Under the pieces are notes generated by a model. The model saw only the letters and a program-made list of their open reading frames with translations. It was not told where the DNA came from and searched no databases. A stretch of 64,000 nt of DNA from CAYNZV01 sp965217095 (GTDB taxonomy: Bacteria > Latescibacterota > UBA2968 > UBA8231), in assembly GCA_965217095.1 (NCBI GenBank), contig OZ244235.1, positions 1,860,001 to 1,924,000 on the forward strand, in the 5' to 3' direction. Shown piece by piece: positions 34,473 through 43,628 of this stretch (positions are counted from its first letter, which is position 1; each line of letters opens with the position of its first letter). A program made the position numbers and the translations under genes.

Positions 34473-35479
34473 ATGAATCTCGAACGCAAGGGAATGTCCT
34501 CCTACCTTCAGCGCAAGAAGCTGATCAAGAGAGGAACGCCGTTAAATATTCGCCCCGTTGGGGACGGACAGAAGAATCGCGTTTTCCGTGTGTCCGCTCG
34601 CGACCAGGAGTGGATCATCAAGCAGTCCCTGTCCCGCGTCCAGCACATCAAGGAACGCTGGTGGGTCGATCGCAAACGCGTCTTCACCGAAAGCAGCTGC
34701 ATTGAGATCTTGAATCAGATCGTGCCCCCTGATGTAATCCCCCAGGTGGTTCTGGAGGACCGCACAGACTTCATTATCATCACCAGCCCCCCACCCAAGG
34801 ACGCGGTCTGGTGGGAACGGGAGCTTCAAAGAGGTAAAATAGACTTGCAGATCGCCGTGCAGTGTGGCGAGCTGCTGGCGACCGTACACAACGCCACCTT
34901 CCAGCGGCCTGACCTGAAGACTAGCTTCAGGACACCAAGATCTTCGAGCAGCTACGCATCGGCCCGTACTACGACGCGATAGCTGCAGCTTTCCCGGATC
35001 TTCGAAAAATCATCGATGCCCAGTCCCAAGACCTGCTAAAACGAAAGGTCACGCTGGTGCTGGCCGACCTGCGGCCACGAAATGTGTGGATCGACACAGG
35101 TCAGGTCTATCTCGTAGACTTCGCGACCGCCCACTTCGGCAGTCCCTCGTTCGACCTTGCTTTCTACTCAGCCGACCTGTGCCTTCGGGCTATGCTCAAC
35201 AGTCTGCAGAAAGCGGCGTATCTGGAAGCGATAAATGTATTTTGGAACGGCTACTTGAGAATCGCCGAATACCCGGGAAAGCAGGACATCGAGAAAACCG
35301 CGGTGCGCGATCTGGGTTGTCTCTTGCTCAGCGCCACGGACGGTCGGCTGCCGGTAGAGGGCATGCCACCGGAAATCATCGATCTTTCCCGCCGCATCGC
35401 ACAGAGCCTACTCTTTACCGAGTTGGAACGCATCGAGGACATCACCGAATTCATCAACCGAACGCTCATCGACGGTTGA
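34473..35479 (+). pseudogene. APH/MtnK-type phosphotransferase, split by a frameshift
   Basis: The first part (34473-34982 as read) holds the N-lobe: GDGQKNRVFRV and the ATP-anchoring lysine segment WIIKQSLS. The continuation lies in another frame from about 34925: reading GAC at 34931 onward gives DTKIFEQLRIGPYYD and then the catalytic loop LADLRPRNVWI and metal-binding DFATAHFGSPSFDLAF, ending at 35479. The two frames overlap between 34925 and 34980, and a single missing base in TTCAG (making TTC CAG GAC) would restore one protein of about 335 residues. The fold is that of aminoglycoside phosphotransferase and methylthioribose kinase; substrate unknown. A true mutation or a sequence error cannot be told apart here. 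It follows lipA by 6 bases. Confidence 0.75.
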
Positions 35480-35482
35480 TCT

Positions 35483-36220
35483 TCAGCCTGGGAGGTCGCT
35501 GTCCAGGTGACTCCGTAAATCCAAGCTGCTGGAAATAATGTGGGTTTTCATGGCCTGCCGGCACACCCCTTCTTCGCCGCGCTGCAGGGCAGTCAAGATC
35601 TCGCCATGTTCAGCCAGGGATTTGCGCGCCCGTCCGATCTTTTCGGGAGGTGTGGGCTCGGCCAGACTTCCCTTGATCCACTCCTGCAGATAAGTTCGAA
35701 TCATGGTGAGCAGGTTGTTGAGTATTGGGTTCTGCGTCGCCCGTGCAATCAACAGGTGGAACCGAAGGTCGTTCTCCAGGAAGCGGTCGTCTTCATCGAC
35801 GGAATCCTTCATCGCTGTAAGGGCGTCCCCAATCTCGAGCACGTCGGCAGGTGTCGCCCGCTGCGCTGCCAGAGACGCCGTTTCTGTTTCCAGCATTAGC
35901 CGCGTCTCGACGAGATCCTGAACCGTTTTGCGGTCGAGCAACAGGCCCCATTGCAGGCTCTTTTCCAGGTATTTGGAACTGTTGTCGCATACGAAGGTTC
36001 CCTCTCCCACCCTCCCATCGAGGATGCCCATGACGCACAGTGAGCGCAGAGCTTCCCTAACGGAGGTCCGTCCGACGCCGAACATGGTGCAAAGCTCGCG
36101 CTCGGACGGCAGGCGCTCCCCCGGCTTCAACACGTCGCGGGAGATGAGATCGATGATCTGATCGACGATCTTGTCGCTGAGCGACGCTTTGGAAACTGGC
36201 TTTAGGCCTTCTATGCTCAT
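35483..36220 (-). CDS. FadR/GntR-family transcriptional regulator
   Basis: The ATG at 36220 gives 245 residues, close to the family norm; an open frame extends to a GTG at 36283 with two other ATGs, and no start has a good ribosome site. The winged helix at about residues 10-75 has PGERLPSERELCTMFGVGRTSVREALRSL, and the C-terminal FCD ligand-binding domain follows with ENDLRFH, which supplies metal-binding residues. It diverges from the corrinoid operon, and a perfect FadR-type palindrome lies between them, so it is probably that operon's effector-responsive regulator. Confidence 0.9.
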   Translation of the reverse strand: MSIEGLKPVSKASLSDKIVDQIIDLISRDVLKPGERLPSERELCTMFGVGRTSVREALRSLCVMGILDGRVGEGTFVCDNSSKYLEKSLQWGLLLDRKTVQDLVETRLMLETETASLAAQRATPADVLEIGDALTAMKDSVDEDDRFLENDLRFHLLIARATQNPILNNLLTMIRTYLQEWIKGSLAEPTPPEKIGRARKSLAEHGEILTALQRGEEGVCRQAMKTHIISSSLDLRSHLDSDLPG

Positions 36221-36303
36221 AGTCGAGTCGGGAACTGAACGAGGTAAACCAAGCATAAGCAACATCTTAAGAGCGCTTGGCACACGTTTTTTTAGAATTT
36301 GCC

Positions 36304-36332
36304 TTTACAATCGGCTGCATCAGCCGTATTGT
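36304..36332 (+). promoter_or_regulatory. Promoter of the corrinoid methyltransferase operon
   Basis: TTTACA at 36304-36309 and TATTGT at 36327-36332, spacer 17. TATTAT at 36332-36337 is an alternative -10 with a less suitable spacing. Transcription would begin about 36339-36345, at the edge of the operator. Confidence 0.5.
36312..36326. repeat. Inverted repeat inside the promoter spacer
   Basis: CGGCTG and CAGCCG around CAT form a perfect 6-bp dyad that occupies the space between the -35 and -10 hexamers. It could be a second regulator site or a cruciform; its half-sites differ from the FadR-type site next to it. Confidence 0.45.
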
Positions 36333-36343
36333 ATTATAGGCTA

Positions 36344-36356
36344 ATGGTCAGACCAT
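36344..36356. promoter_or_regulatory. FadR-type operator
   Basis: ATGGTCAGACCAT is a perfect 13-bp palindrome that fits the FadR-subfamily consensus TNGTNNNACNA exactly at 36345-36355. It overlaps or directly follows the predicted transcription start, a position that suits repression. Confidence 0.65.
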
Positions 36357-36417
36357 CAGTCCTCAAGTATAGAATAATTGGCGATCGGTTGTCAAGCGGA
36401 ATGAACAGGAGATCGGC

Positions 36418-37053
36418 ATGACCAAGACGCTCGACATCGGGCATAGGGTTGAGCTGGTGCCCATGGACACCCATTTCCATGAGATCACCTTGGCACTCTA
36501 CCAGCAGATGGTCGGCGTGCAGCCGCAGTACGTAGTGCATTCCTACAGTGCGGTCGCAGATACGCCCCAGAGGCTCGAGGCGGTAAGCGCATCGATGCGG
36601 GTGCTGGGCGGTATGGAGACGGCGACGGAGAATCGGCTGCGATTTCCGTGCGGTGCTGAACACCTGCTCGGGGTCCGTCGCCTGTTCCTCGAGTCGTGCA
36701 AGGTTCCGCCTGACGTAGAACCGCAGCAGCGTCCCCTGCAGATCTTCGACAAGAAATCTGGTCTACAGGTAACGGTGTCGAAGCTGGGCAACGGCGGCTA
36801 CCGCGTGGCCGCCGAAACCGACGACGAGCACGAGGCCGTGGACAAGCGACTCAGTGCGATCGCCGGTGGCCTCGTGAAGCTGGGCCAGTTAGCCGCTACC
36901 GACACTCTGGAAATCGCCTTCGGCTGCGGCCAGGACCACGATGCCTTGCTCGGACTGTTGCTGGTCAGGGCGCTCAATGTGCGTGCCGCGGTCCGGGAGC
37001 AGGAGCAGGTTGCGGCTCGTGGCGTATTGGCAGCCCCGAGCCAACAGGAATAA
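36418..37053 (+). CDS. Unknown protein, first gene of the corrinoid operon
   Basis: This 211-residue soluble protein has no recognised family, signal peptide or membrane helix. It starts after a CAGGAG site. Notable segments are VPMDTHFHEITLALYQQ (residues about 14-30, with a D-x-H-x-H cluster that could bind metal), RFPCGAEHLL, and FGCGQDHDALLGLLLVRALN toward the end, where Cys and His recur. It lies 9 bases before the UroD-family methyltransferase and behind the regulated promoter, so it is probably a dedicated component such as a methyl-donor-specific or regulatory factor. That role is inference. Confidence 0.7.
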   Translation: MTKTLDIGHRVELVPMDTHFHEITLALYQQMVGVQPQYVVHSYSAVADTPQRLEAVSASMRVLGGMETATENRLRFPCGAEHLLGVRRLFLESCKVPPDVEPQQRPLQIFDKKSGLQVTVSKLGNGGYRVAAETDDEHEAVDKRLSAIAGGLVKLGQLAATDTLEIAFGCGQDHDALLGLLLVRALNVRAAVREQEQVAARGVLAAPSQQE

Positions 37054-37062
37054 GGAGTTACC

Positions 37063-38112
37063 ATGATGACCGAAGCAAAAACTCCCATGAGCAGCCGGGA
37101 GCGCGTGTTGTCCGCGCTGAAACGCGAACCCGTCGACCGCACGCCCTGCTGCAACCCCACCTCGGTAGCAACAGTAGAGTTGATGGATCTGGTCGAGGCC
37201 CCTTTTCCTCAGGCTAACCGCGAGCCCGAGCTGATGGCGAGGCTGGCAGCCACCGGTTACACCGAGCTCGGATTTGACACCATAATGCCGGTATTCTCGA
37301 TCATCCAGGAGTCGTCAGCGCTGGGTTGCAAGATTCAGTGGGAGCAGAAGGACAATTGGCCGACGGTGAAGATGCGCGAGCCGATCTGGCAGGAACCAGA
37401 CGACATCGAGATACCGAGCGACTTCCTGACCCATCAGGATACCTCCTGCGTTCTCGAAGCGATCAAGATATTGCGGAAGGAATACGGGGACGAGGTTGCC
37501 ATCGTCGGAAAAACCATGGGGCCGTGGTCGCTGGGGTACCACTGCTTCGGGGTCGAGCCGTTCCTGCTCATGTCCCTGGATGATCCGGGCCGCACCAAAC
37601 TCTGCCTCGATCGCATGAAAAAAGCGACCATCGACTTTGGCCGAGCTCAAATCGACGCGGGGGCGGACGCGCTCTGCCTGCCCGATCACGCGACCGGCGA
37701 TCTGGTGAGCGGCGAATATTACGATCGATACCTGCGCGAGTTGCACATCGAATTCTCGCAGGAGATCCCGATTCCGCTGATCCTGCACATATGCGGGCGG
37801 ACCGTGGACCGGATGGACTATATCGCCCAAACTGGCATGGCGGCGTTTCACTACGATTCAAAGAATCAACCAGGAGAATCGATGGATGTAGTGAAAGACA
37901 GGATCTCCCTCGTCGGCAACATCAATAATCCAGAGACCCTTTTCTCCAAAGGCCCTGAAGAGGTTACCGCCGAGGTCGTAAAGAACCTCGATGCCGGCGT
38001 GCAGCTGGTCGGGCCCGAGTGCGCCATTCCACTGCAAACCGCGATTGAGAACCTGAAAGCGATACCCGGTGCAGTTAAAGACTGGCATCGAGATCATCCG
38101 GCAAACAATTGA
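37063..38112 (+). CDS. UroD-family cobalamin methyltransferase (MtaA/MtbA/CmuA-like)
   Basis: This 349-residue protein has the uroporphyrinogen decarboxylase fold used by methylcobamide methyltransferases. The zinc ligands expected of MtaA/MtbA-like enzymes are visible: H242-x-C244 in LHICGRT and C320 in PECAIPL, with PDHATGDLV before them and LVGNINNPE between. In methanogens such enzymes methylate coenzyme M; in CmuA the same domain takes the methyl from chloromethane. No coenzyme M genes are in the window, so a CmuA-like role as donor-side methyltransferase is the more likely alternative. AAGGAG lies 5 bases before the ATG. Confidence 0.85.
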   Translation: MMTEAKTPMSSRERVLSALKREPVDRTPCCNPTSVATVELMDLVEAPFPQANREPELMARLAATGYTELGFDTIMPVFSIIQESSALGCKIQWEQKDNWPTVKMREPIWQEPDDIEIPSDFLTHQDTSCVLEAIKILRKEYGDEVAIVGKTMGPWSLGYHCFGVEPFLLMSLDDPGRTKLCLDRMKKATIDFGRAQIDAGADALCLPDHATGDLVSGEYYDRYLRELHIEFSQEIPIPLILHICGRTVDRMDYIAQTGMAAFHYDSKNQPGESMDVVKDRISLVGNINNPETLFSKGPEEVTAEVVKNLDAGVQLVGPECAIPLQTAIENLKAIPGAVKDWHRDHPANN

Positions 38113-38170
38113 CATGTCAAGGACCGCACCGCGTTGACGGCCGTCCAGCACGAAAGAAGGTTGAGAACCA

Positions 38171-38938
38171 ATGGCAGAGCTGAAGGATATCGGGAATCAG
38201 TTCATCCGCGATGAGATAGAAGAGTTCATAGAACGCCCCGACGAGATCGAGCGGGTGACCAATCTCTTTGCCGGATCCCGTACGGAGATGCAGGAAATCT
38301 CGGCCGCCCTGATCGAAGGTGAAAACGTCGTCGTCGACGAGCTCACTCGCACCGCTCTCGACAACGGTATCGAAGCGTTGGAGATCATGGATTATGGCCT
38401 TATAGCGGGAATGGGTATTGTCGGCATCAAATTCAGGGAAAACTTCATCTTTGTACCCGAGGTGCTGGCCTGCGCCCGCGCCATGAAGGCGGGCATGGCG
38501 CACATCGAGCCGATCCTTTCCGCCTCCGGCGTTGAACCGGAGGGTATCGTGGTCATGGGAACGGTCAAAGGAGACCTTCACGACATCGGCAAGAATCTCT
38601 GCATCATGATGCTCCGCGGCTCCGGCTTCGTCGTGCACGACCTCGGAGTGGACACCTCCGACGACGAATTTCTCGAAGCGGTGGAAGAGCATGGCGCCCC
38701 GCTCATGGGCATGTCAGCCCTACTCACGACCACCATGCCGAACATGGGCAAAACGATCGAAGCCTTCATCGACGAGGACGCTCGCGACGACGTCAAGATC
38801 ATGGTCGGGGGCGCGCCAGTCACCCAGGAGTTTGCCGATGATATGGGCGCCGACGGATATGGCAAAGACGCCGTTGCGTGTGTGGAGCTGGCCAAGAGAC
38901 TAATCGGCGAACACAAGTCGGAGCACGCCAGCATCTGA
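38171..38938 (+). CDS. Corrinoid protein, B12-binding (MtbC/MttC-like)
   Basis: This 255-residue methyl-carrier has an N-terminal helical cap domain (about residues 40-120, with GMGIVGIKFRENFIFVPEVL) and a C-terminal B12-binding Rossmann domain holding D135-x-H137-x-x-G140 (GDLHDIGKN), where H137 is the lower cobalt ligand. GMSALLTTTM and GGAPVTQEFADDMGADGY complete the domain. About 40 residues precede the cap. It accepts and donates a methyl group between the donor-side and folate-side methyltransferases encoded next to it. Confidence 0.95.
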   Translation: MAELKDIGNQFIRDEIEEFIERPDEIERVTNLFAGSRTEMQEISAALIEGENVVVDELTRTALDNGIEALEIMDYGLIAGMGIVGIKFRENFIFVPEVLACARAMKAGMAHIEPILSASGVEPEGIVVMGTVKGDLHDIGKNLCIMMLRGSGFVVHDLGVDTSDDEFLEAVEEHGAPLMGMSALLTTTMPNMGKTIEAFIDEDARDDVKIMVGGAPVTQEFADDMGADGYGKDAVACVELAKRLIGEHKSEHASI

Positions 38939-39033
38939 TCCACTGGAAGTGAGCATCGACGCCTTCGATATCGCCTCCATCGCCAGCTCTCCATATTCCC
39001 ACACCCGCTTGCGACAACCGCGACCGATTCGAT

Positions 39034-40929
39034 ATGACCAAGGTTGACAAGGAAGCTTACAAGAACAGCCTCGCCAAGCTGACCGAGGTGTTGACCGGGA
39101 TCGCCAGACACGCCGACGAACAATCTACCTATCGCTGTCCCTACAAGAATCGTCACGACGAATGCACTGCGAAAATCGGATGTCGCAATCAGCGCAAACC
39201 CAAAACTGAAGGGGGACTGCTGATGTGCGGCGGAGACGACAAGCTGGATTACAGGACCGCCTGGGAAGCGGACCCAGATTCGTATCCCATGGCCAGAGAG
39301 CCTGGGGCCGGCCACGTTATCCACGATGGGGTCGATCAGGAGATGGCGGTGGGCAAGACCCTGTTCGATTACGCCGACGACCTGGCGATGCAGGTTCCCA
39401 CCTCTTGCGGCAGGACCGGTCACTGTCACGAGTGTGTGGTGGAAGTGAAACAGGGCATCGAAGCATTGGGCGCCAAGACGGAAGAGGAATCGTTCCTGCG
39501 TGGAGACTACCGCTTGGCCTGCCAGGCAGTGGTGGAAAATGTCGATCAGGACGTGGAATTTGCCCCCCTGCGACGAACGCCCAAGATCCTCACAGCGACG
39601 CAGGAGAAAACCCTAGAGCTGGATCCCCTTTGTAAGCGCAAGGGTGACGCGGTCTTTCGTGGAGACGAAGAGATCGATCGGTTTCGCGGCCATCTATACG
39701 GCCTCGCCATCGACCTGGGAACGACCACCGTTGTCCTCGAGCTGATTGACCTGGAAACCGGCGCCAGCGTGCAGATGCGCTCTTTCGAGAACCCCCAGCG
39801 ATTCGGGGGCAGCGATATCATGAACCGCATCTCCTACGATGGCGAGTTTCCCGGAGAATTGCGCCGAGCGGTGGTCAAGGCGCTCAATCACGAAATCATC
39901 GAGCTCTGCGCCGAGCTTGGCTTTGTTCGGCAGGAGATCTACGAGGTCGTGGTCGCAGGCAACTCTACGATGCGCGACCTCATCTTTAAGCTCGACGTGC
40001 AAGGAATCGGGCAAAAGCCCTACAAGTCGGTGATTGAGAACGAATTCACCGCCGGCCTCAGGACAACTACCGCTCTGGTAGAGAAAACACGGCGACTCGG
40101 TCTGCGCGCCAACCCGAAGGCGACGATCTACAGTTTGCCGCTGATTGCCAGTCATGTTGGCGCCGACGTCGCGGCCGATCTGATCGCCGTGGAGATGGGC
40201 AAGACCCAAGAGACGGTGATGCTGGTGGACGTTGGCACCAACACCGAAGTCGTAGTGGCGCACCAGGGTCGGCTGATGGCCGCATCGTGCCCCGCCGGTC
40301 CCGCCTTCGAAGGGGGCGAAATCCAATACGGCATGCCGGGTCATGAGGGGGCCATCGAATCGATCCGCTTGGTGAACGGCAGCTATGACTACAGCACCAT
40401 CGGCCAGCTGCCTCCGGAAGGAATCTGTGGGTCCGGACTCATCGACCTGTTAGCCGAACTTCGCAAGCACGACCGCATGACGCCCAAGGGGGTCTTCTCC
40501 GATCGCCAGTACGAGCTGTCGATCGTCCCCGATCGCGGCATCACGTTTTCCCGCCAGGACGCCAGCAATCTCGCCCAGGCCAAAGCCGCCAACTATTGCG
40601 GTCAGTACATCGTCCTGCGCACCATGGGAATCAGTCCCGCCGATCTGGACAAACTCTACCTTGCCGGCGGGTTCGCCAACTATGTCGACGTCGAGAACGC
40701 CGTCGACATAGGTTTTCTGGCTCCGGCGAACCCGGACAAGATCGTCAAGGTGGGTAACGCCTCGGCGCAGGGTGCGCGGGAGGTCCTGCTTTCGTGCCGG
40801 AAACGCTCCGAGATTGAATCGTTGGTGAAGAATGTTCAACATGTTGAATTGGAAACCACGCCCGACTTCTTCGATGTCTTTGTAGAGGGCTGCCAGTTCA
40901 AACCGATGCCGACGGATCTTGCTTCTTAG
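39034..40929 (+). CDS. Corrinoid activation protein (RACo-like, 2Fe-2S plus ASKHA domain)
   Basis: Such activators reduce oxidised Co(II) corrinoid back to Co(I) using ATP. The 631 residues comprise an N-terminal extension of about 75 residues with C35, C44, C50 and C65; a plant-type ferredoxin domain with C125, C131, C134 and C163; a linker; and an ASKHA ATPase domain from about 225 (IDLGTTT, D227; then DVGTNTE and GGFANY). The four-cysteine extension is not part of the RACo proteins I know. It lies 95 bases after the corrinoid gene in the same direction and is essential if the pathway runs under oxygen. Confidence 0.92.
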   Translation: MTKVDKEAYKNSLAKLTEVLTGIARHADEQSTYRCPYKNRHDECTAKIGCRNQRKPKTEGGLLMCGGDDKLDYRTAWEADPDSYPMAREPGAGHVIHDGVDQEMAVGKTLFDYADDLAMQVPTSCGRTGHCHECVVEVKQGIEALGAKTEEESFLRGDYRLACQAVVENVDQDVEFAPLRRTPKILTATQEKTLELDPLCKRKGDAVFRGDEEIDRFRGHLYGLAIDLGTTTVVLELIDLETGASVQMRSFENPQRFGGSDIMNRISYDGEFPGELRRAVVKALNHEIIELCAELGFVRQEIYEVVVAGNSTMRDLIFKLDVQGIGQKPYKSVIENEFTAGLRTTTALVEKTRRLGLRANPKATIYSLPLIASHVGADVAADLIAVEMGKTQETVMLVDVGTNTEVVVAHQGRLMAASCPAGPAFEGGEIQYGMPGHEGAIESIRLVNGSYDYSTIGQLPPEGICGSGLIDLLAELRKHDRMTPKGVFSDRQYELSIVPDRGITFSRQDASNLAQAKAANYCGQYIVLRTMGISPADLDKLYLAGGFANYVDVENAVDIGFLAPANPDKIVKVGNASAQGAREVLLSCRKRSEIESLVKNVQHVELETTPDFFDVFVEGCQFKPMPTDLAS

Positions 40930-40949
40930 ACTCGGGGCGCACCCAACCC

Positions 40950-42542
40950 ATGCCTTCGCCTGAAAACAAGCCTGCCCACAACAGCCTTCGTCATCTGCTG
41001 CAAGAAACAGATACCTTCGCAACCTGCGTCGAGCTGGTCACCACACGCGGCACCATCGCCGAGCGCAGCGGACAGAAGGTCCTGGAGTTGGCCCGGGCGC
41101 TGGCCCACAATTCGGAGATTCACGGACTCAGCATTACCGACAATCCGGGTGGCAACGCGATGATCGGAACCGATGTCCTCGGCCACGATCTCGCGTCCCG
41201 CGGGCAGGAGGTGGTCATCCATCTCTCCTGCAAGGACTTCAACCGCAACGGACTGCAAAGCCGGGCCTGGCAGTTGGCCAGCGAGGGATTCAACAACATC
41301 CTCGCCCTCTCTGGGGATTACCCGATAGCAGGTTACGAGGGCGCGGCCAGTCCCGTTTTCGACATCGATTCGGTCGCGTTGCTCGAGATCCTCAGCTCCA
41401 TGAATCGGGGTTTGGAGACCGTGGGGCGCGGCGGCAAGACGGGCCGGATGAAAAAAACGGAGTTCTTTCTCGGTGCCGTAGTGAACAATCACAAGGTGCT
41501 CGAGTCGGAGGTGATGCCGCAGTATTTCAAGCTTGCCAAGAAAATCGCCTGCGGGGCCGAATTCATCATCAACCAGATCGGCTACGACGCGCGCAAGCAG
41601 GATGAACTGCTCAGGTACATGGCGCGGGAAGAGCATTCGGTACCCGTCATCGGCAACGTCTACGCGTTGAACGGAGCCGCTGCGCGGGTGTTCAATGCAG
41701 GCCGCATACCGGGCGTCGTCGTCAGCGACGAGCTGCTTGCGGTGGCGGAGGAACAGGCGCGCGCGGAAGACAAAGGCAAGGCGTTTTTCCTCGAATTGGC
41801 GGCGAAGCAATGCGCGATTCACCGAGGCCTGGGGTATCGCGGCGTCTACATCGGCGGCAACCTCAGGTACGAGGATTACGAGCGGATTCTGGAACTGGAA
41901 AAGGAGTTCGGCGACGACGACTGGAAGCTGTTTGTGACCGAGATACAGTATAGCAGACCCGGCGAGTTTTATTACTTCGAGCCAGACGGCGAATCAGGCC
42001 GAAGCTCTACCGATCTGAACCGCGAATACGTCGCGTCAAAGACCGCTCGCGGACAGCGCCGGGGGCGCGCCAAAGTGGGTCTGGGGTACAAGATCAACCG
42101 CGCCGTGCACAACCTGTTGTTCGAGGAGGAGAGCATCGGGTTCTCGTTGGCCAGGAAGCTGTGCGGAAGATTGGACGACTCGAGGTTCAAGGCTGCGGCG
42201 CATTCGTTGGAACATGCGGCGAAGATCGCAGCCTTCGATTGTCGCGACTGTGGTGACTGTTCCCTTCCGGACATTACCTATCTCTGCCCCGAATCGCAGT
42301 GCGTAAAGAATCAGCGCAACGGTCCTTGCGGAGGCACAAGAGCTGGTCAGTGCGAGATCGGAGAAAAGGAATGCATCTGGTCCCGAGCCTACAAGCGCCT
42401 CAAGGCGTATGGCGAGGAGGAAGAGATGCTGAACCGACCGGTCGTGTTCAAAGACGGCGCGCTCAAGGGAACAAGCGCGTGGGCAAACACCTTTCTGCAG
42501 CGGGATCACCATGGGAAAAAGGAAGAACCGAGCGACACATGA
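40950..42542 (+). CDS. MetF-type methylenetetrahydrofolate reductase fused to a MetV-like cysteine-rich domain
   Basis: This 530-residue protein pairs an N-terminal MetF barrel (residues about 15-320, with FATCVELVTTRG early and LSGDYP near residue 120) with a C-terminal domain whose eight cysteines (431, 434, 437, 446, 451, 460, 468, 475; CRDCGDCSLP and GPCGG) match the iron-sulfur motif of MetV. In most bacteria with this enzyme type MetF and MetV are separate chains. The likely reaction is oxidation of methyl-THF to methylene-THF, running in reverse of the biosynthetic direction. Its stop overlaps the next start as ATGA. Confidence 0.85.
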   Translation: MPSPENKPAHNSLRHLLQETDTFATCVELVTTRGTIAERSGQKVLELARALAHNSEIHGLSITDNPGGNAMIGTDVLGHDLASRGQEVVIHLSCKDFNRNGLQSRAWQLASEGFNNILALSGDYPIAGYEGAASPVFDIDSVALLEILSSMNRGLETVGRGGKTGRMKKTEFFLGAVVNNHKVLESEVMPQYFKLAKKIACGAEFIINQIGYDARKQDELLRYMAREEHSVPVIGNVYALNGAAARVFNAGRIPGVVVSDELLAVAEEQARAEDKGKAFFLELAAKQCAIHRGLGYRGVYIGGNLRYEDYERILELEKEFGDDDWKLFVTEIQYSRPGEFYYFEPDGESGRSSTDLNREYVASKTARGQRRGRAKVGLGYKINRAVHNLLFEEESIGFSLARKLCGRLDDSRFKAAAHSLEHAAKIAAFDCRDCGDCSLPDITYLCPESQCVKNQRNGPCGGTRAGQCEIGEKECIWSRAYKRLKAYGEEEEMLNRPVVFKDGALKGTSAWANTFLQRDHHGKKEEPSDT

Positions 42543-43567
42543 AGATTGACAGCAAGGGTATTGATTTCGTCATCGTTGGCGAGAACATTCACACCACGCG
42601 CGTCCTGCTCCGCAAGGGCAAGCTCGTAGTTGACGACCCGTCCGGAGCGGAATCGGTGCGGTTTTTCGACACCGATAAGAAACGCCGCTATCTTCCCATC
42701 CCGGAGAAAACAAAAACTACCCAGGATTACGACGAGGGCCGGATCAAACATGTGAAGATTGCCGTCGAAGCGGCGATGGCCGACGAGGAAGTGGGTCTCC
42801 TGTACCTGGGTCGAATGGTGCAACGGCAAGTCGAGGCGAACGCCGACTTCCTCGACTTGAACGTTGACGAGATCGCGCTCAAGCTGGACCGTCAAAAGGA
42901 AGCAATGCAGTGGTTGACCAACGCCATCATGGGAATGACGGACACCGCACTCTCCATAGATTCCTCCAATGCTGAGATCATCGAAGTCGGGCTCGAAGCG
43001 TGCGCAAAGGGCGGGCACAGGAACATGCTCAATTCCGCCTCCCTGGAACGCAAGGACGCTCTCGACCTGGCCAAACGGTATGAGTGTGCGGTAGTGGTCA
43101 CCGCCGCCGGCGCCTCTGGCATGCCCCAGAGCGCCGACGAGCGCATCGATCATGCCACTCAAATGGTGGACGCGGCACTGGAAAAGGGGATACCGGAAAC
43201 GGACATCTTCGTCGATCCTCTGGTCTTTCCGATCTCGGTCGACATGGAGTTCGGCAATCATTGTCTCGACGCGATTCGTTCACTGCGCCAGAGATACGGT
43301 TCCGGGATCCACATAACCGGAGGATTCAGCAATGTCTCCTTCGGCATCCCTTGCCGGCGGCTCGTCAACGAAGTTTTTCTGAATCTTGTAGAAGAGGCAG
43401 GGGCCGACAGCGGCATCATCGATCCAGTCGCCAGCGACCTGAACGACGTCTTCACCATGGAAAGAGAGCACAGTTCCTACAAGCTGACCGCGGATATGCT
43501 GCTGGGTAGGGACCCGCACTGCAAGAATTTTTTGAAAGCCTACCGAAATGGCGAGCTCACCGGCTAA
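42539..43567 (+). CDS. Pterin-binding methyltransferase (methyl-corrinoid:tetrahydrofolate, AcsE/CmuB-like)
   Basis: The ATG overlapping the MetF stop (ATGA, 42539-42542) gives 342 residues; the same frame is open upstream but falls inside the MetF gene. It has the TIM-barrel pterin-binding signature of dihydropteroate-synthase-like methyltransferases: FIVGENIHTTR at the start, DFLDLNVDE, SIDSSNAE, GHRNMLNSAS, and ITGGFSNVSFGIP. These transfer methyl groups between tetrahydrofolate and corrinoid protein. With the neighbours it would pass the methyl from the corrinoid protein to THF. Confidence 0.88.
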   Translation: MKIDSKGIDFVIVGENIHTTRVLLRKGKLVVDDPSGAESVRFFDTDKKRRYLPIPEKTKTTQDYDEGRIKHVKIAVEAAMADEEVGLLYLGRMVQRQVEANADFLDLNVDEIALKLDRQKEAMQWLTNAIMGMTDTALSIDSSNAEIIEVGLEACAKGGHRNMLNSASLERKDALDLAKRYECAVVVTAAGASGMPQSADERIDHATQMVDAALEKGIPETDIFVDPLVFPISVDMEFGNHCLDAIRSLRQRYGSGIHITGGFSNVSFGIPCRRLVNEVFLNLVEEAGADSGIIDPVASDLNDVFTMEREHSSYKLTADMLLGRDPHCKNFLKAYRNGELTG

Positions 43568-43628
43568 GCCAGGCCCAAACCCCGCTGGGTGATCGACTTG
43601 CGACCTGGCACCAAGGAGTACGACAGAC

